This document shows positions 61,988-64,000 of a stretch of 64,000 bases of DNA, piece after piece. Made by a program: the position numbers and the translations under genes. Under the pieces are notes generated by a model that worked only from the letters and a program-made list of their open reading frames with translations, was not told the DNA's origin and ran no database searches. Source of the stretch: Methyloradius palustris (GTDB lineage Bacteria > Pseudomonadota > Gammaproteobacteria > Burkholderiales > Methylophilaceae); assembly GCF_019703875.1 (NCBI RefSeq), contig NZ_AP024110.1, positions 2,542,001 to 2,606,000 on the forward strand. Direction: 5' to 3'. How positions within the stretch are numbered: the stretch's first letter is position 1; every line of letters starts with the position of its first letter.

Positions 61988-62497
61988 TTAACAGGCTCCA
62001 CCAGTTCTAAGTATCCAGCAAGTTGGACTATTAGCGATCCATGAATTTTTTGCTGGGGAAGCGATAGCTGAAGCTTTCACATTGGATTGATCGATTGTGT
62101 ATGAAAATCCGTTCATTGAGCTGATACCACTTGCGGTAATGATAAAAGCTGTTGCTGTATTAGTTGAATTACAGGAAAAAGTGAAATACTTACTAGGTGT
62201 AGCTGAAGCGCAACCTAGAGGAGTTCCAGCATATGTATGATTGTCTTGATAGAACTGCTCCATCTGTACACGTCTTGTCGATAGCTCTGAGGTTGCATCG
62301 GAAATTTTTGCGCGAATCACATAGTCTTGATAGGAAGGTAATGCAATAGCTGAGAGAATGCCAATAATTGCCACAACAATCATTAGCTCAATCAGTGTAA
62401 ATCCTGCATTCTTGGAACTATCCATAAAATTAGTCTTGTAAAAGTCTCTCAGTGATGAACTGTCGGTGATGTTTTGAGCAATCGGTGTAATAAGCAT
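61988..62497 (-). CDS. pilE: Type IV pilin-like protein PilE
   Basis: A minor pilin with the motif NAG-FTLIELMIVVAIIGILSAIALPSYQDYVIRAKISDA and a C-terminal disulfide region (two Cys near the end). The ATG at 62497 has a good ribosome site (GGAAGAAAGGG) and gives 169 residues with a leader of about 32 residues before the cleavage Gly. An inner ATG at 62425 gives a normal leader of 8 residues (MDSSKNAG) but has no visible ribosome site. It heads the minor-pilin operon, and the gap to lptM holds its promoter. Confidence 0.85.
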   Translation of the reverse strand: MLITPIAQNITDSSSLRDFYKTNFMDSSKNAGFTLIELMIVVAIIGILSAIALPSYQDYVIRAKISDATSELSTRRVQMEQFYQDNHTYAGTPLGCASATPSKYFTFSCNSTNTATAFIITASGISSMNGFSYTIDQSNVKASAIASPAKNSWIANSPTCWILRTGGAC

Positions 62498-62556
62498 TTT
62501 TACCCTTTCTTCCTAAAATAATATTGCCAAGATCAAAATACAAAGTCGAACAGTAT

Positions 62557-62567
62557 CCGACAATCGG
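62557..62567. promoter_or_regulatory. Small inverted repeat upstream of the pilus operon and lptM
   Basis: CCGA-CAA-TCGG is a perfect 4-bp dyad, followed within 5 bases by another ATCCGA. It lies in the divergent gap of about 170 bases between pilE and lptM and could be an operator for either gene. Confidence 0.25.
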
Positions 62568-62668
62568 TAAATATCCGAGTATAAAGGGTAAACCAACATT
62601 ATTATCGGGCTTGAAATTCCCTTTATGCTAAAATTATTCCAATTTATAGTTTTGAGTTGATAAGAATA

Positions 62669-62839
62669 ATGTTGAGGCTTTTAAATCTATCTACGCTTTT
62701 TTCCACATGCTTGCTAAGCCTTGTTTTATCAGCATGTGGTACTAAGGGTCCACTTTACATTCCCGAGAAAAAATATCCACAGACAGCGAGCCAAGGTCAG
62801 CAGCCGCAGACTGAAAAAGCAAGTTCTACCCAACCCTAA
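62669..62839 (+). CDS. lptM: LPS translocon maturation chaperone LptM (small lipoprotein)
   Basis: A 56-residue lipoprotein. The signal ends in LVLSAC, followed by GTKGPLYIP, the LptM/YifL hallmark. LptM helps the LptD/LptE outer-membrane complex form its disulfides. I start at the ATG at 62669 since an upstream TTG in the same frame adds only four residues. It is the usual neighbour of lysA. Confidence 0.88.
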   Translation: MLRLLNLSTLFSTCLLSLVLSACGTKGPLYIPEKKYPQTASQGQQPQTEKASSTQP

Positions 62840-62850
62840 TCCAATCCAGC

Positions 62851-64000
62851 ATGAATTCCTTTACCCTGAAAAATGGCGAACTGCACGCCGAAAATATTGC
62901 ATTGAGTAAGCTAGTTGCTGAGTTTTGTACGCCTTGTTATGTGTATTCAAAAGCAGTGCTTGAATCTGCTTATGAGTCTTTTAAAGCAGGATTTGCGGGC
63001 ACAGATCATTTAATTTGTTTTGCAGTTAAAGCGAATCCGAATATCGGCATACTTAATCTCTTTGCGCGACTTGGTGCAGGTTTTGATATTGTCTCAGGTG
63101 GTGAGCTCGATCGTGTGCTGGCTGCTGGTGGTGACCCGAAAAAAATCGTGTTTTCTGGTGTTGGTAAAACCGAAGCTGAAATGCGCGCAGCGCTTGAAGC
63201 TGGTATTTTCTGTTTCAACGTGGAGTCTGATGCAGAGCTTGAGCGCTTGAATAGAGTAGCCGCTAGCCTGAATAAAATTGCGCCAGTGTCGTTGCGCGTG
63301 AATCCCAATGTAGACGCAAAAACCCACCCATACATATCCACTGGCTTAAAGAATAATAAATTCGGCGTGGCGTATGAAAGCGCCTTCGCGCTTTATCAGC
63401 ATGCAGCCCAATTACCGAATATCGAGGTGCACGGTGTTGATTGTCACATCGGCTCCCAGTTGACTGAGCTTTCGCCTTTTCTGGATGCGTTTGACCGTGT
63501 ACTCGCGCTGGTGGATCAACTCACCGAAGCGGGCATTCACGTTAAGCATATTGATGCAGGCGGTGGCATCGGCATCTGTTATGACGATGAAACTCCGCCT
63601 GATTTTTCAGTGTACGCAAAAGCCATGCTGGAAAAGCTGGGCAATCGCAAAGTAAAGCTGGTATTTGAACCAGGCCGCGCCCTGGTCGGTAATGCAGGTT
63701 TGTTGCTCACTAAAGTGGAATACCTGAAAGAAACAGAAGCCAAAAACTTTGCGATTGTAGATGCAGCGATGAACGATTTAATGCGCCCTGCCTTATATGA
63801 TGCTTATCACAATATTGTACCTGTGAAGCCTAGAGCAACTGAAGGCAAAGTCTATGAAATAGTCGGCCCAGTTTGTGAAAGTGGTGACTTTTTAGGCCAT
63901 GACCGCATGCTAAGTTTGGCAGAGGGCGACTTGCTTGCGATTATGTCAGCTGGCGCATATGGCATGAGCATGAGCTCAAACTACAATACGCGCCCACGTG
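62851..64000 (+). CDS. lysA: Diaminopimelate decarboxylase (3' end beyond the window)
   Basis: LysA converts meso-diaminopimelate to L-lysine using PLP. The visible 383 codons begin NSFTLKNGELHAENIALSKL. They carry the PLP Lys in FAVKANPN, the phosphate-binding HIGSQ and DAGGGIG segments, the substrate motif EPGRALVGNAG, and the active-site Cys motif GPVCESGDFLG. The C-terminal 30 or so residues fall outside the window. It follows lptM by 11 bases, the typical lptM-lysA order. Confidence 0.95.
   Translation, partial: MNSFTLKNGELHAENIALSKLVAEFCTPCYVYSKAVLESAYESFKAGFAGTDHLICFAVKANPNIGILNLFARLGAGFDIVSGGELDRVLAAGGDPKKIVFSGVGKTEAEMRAALEAGIFCFNVESDAELERLNRVAASLNKIAPVSLRVNPNVDAKTHPYISTGLKNNKFGVAYESAFALYQHAAQLPNIEVHGVDCHIGSQLTELSPFLDAFDRVLALVDQLTEAGIHVKHIDAGGGIGICYDDETPPDFSVYAKAMLEKLGNRKVKLVFEPGRALVGNAGLLLTKVEYLKETEAKNFAIVDAAMNDLMRPALYDAYHNIVPVKPRATEGKVYEIVGPVCESGDFLGHDRMLSLAEGDLLAIMSAGAYGMSMSSNYNTRPR

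Noticed and set aside
1..64000. Insertion sequences, integrases, attachment sites, prophage genes, tRNA/rRNA genes
   Set aside because: No transposase, integrase or structural RNA signature was visible on reading both strands. The absence is by eye and should be confirmed by a tRNA and IS search.

Overview
This window looks like chromosomal DNA of a betaproteobacterium. The best guess is a Methylophilaceae-type or related Nitrosomonadales genome. That is inferred from gene order and protein style (gatCAB beside mreBCD-mrdA-rodA-rlpA-dacC-lipBA, mpl, UbiK, a TorF-type porin before glnK-amtB, and a fimT-pilV-W-X-Y1-E cluster). No methylotrophy marker or rRNA is present to prove it. I see no tRNA, CRISPR array or insertion sequence. 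Several genes use TTG starts (xth, mreD, tonB, the HIT protein).

Layout. 1-2.2 kb: start of exonuclease III (minus strand, cut by the window edge), pyrE, a DNA-deoxyinosine glycosylase and a DUF4124 protein. 2.2-5.5 kb: gatCAB amidotransferase (minus). 5.7-15.6 kb: a long plus-strand cell-shape, peptidoglycan and lipoate block (mreB, mreC, mreD, mrdA, rodA, rlpA, dacC, ybeD-like, lipB, lipA). 15.6-23.9 kb: a complete kdp potassium-uptake operon on the minus strand (small ORF-kdpF-A-B-C-D-E) with a KdpE-like box upstream. 24-29.4 kb: HIT protein, thioredoxin-like ferredoxin, TonB, mpl and a QseBC/TctDE-like two-component system.

29.6-38.1 kb: a run of ten same-strand genes that looks like an uncharacterised biosynthetic cluster. 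It encodes a membrane desaturase, HAD phosphatase, class III aminotransferase, arginase-fold hydrolase, small EamA/SMR-like transporter, alpha/beta hydrolase, stand-alone ACP, ketosynthase, FemAB/GNAT-like acyltransferase and a second small transporter. The content suggests a nitrogen-containing lipid that is made on a carrier protein and moved across the membrane. The product is unknown.

38.2-46.3 kb: EAL-HDOD signalling protein, metH, a VIT1/CCC1-type metal transporter, comM and ubiK. 46.4-49.7 kb: a nitrogen-regulated region. A sigma-54 promoter precedes a frameshifted TorF-type porin, then glnK and amtB. Downstream lie an NtrC-like site, a second near-perfect sigma-54 promoter and, about 100 nt later, a Rho-independent terminator. 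This is the layout of a nitrogen-regulated small RNA and I know of no description of it.

49.7-62.5 kb: gshB, a DUF3108 protein and a minus-strand type IV pilus minor-pilin operon. It includes a 2418-residue PilY1 whose N-terminal von Willebrand-like domain carries about 950 extra residues with 22 paired-cysteine repeats. This stretch is visibly more AT-rich than the housekeeping blocks. 62.6-64 kb: lptM and lysA (cut by the window end).
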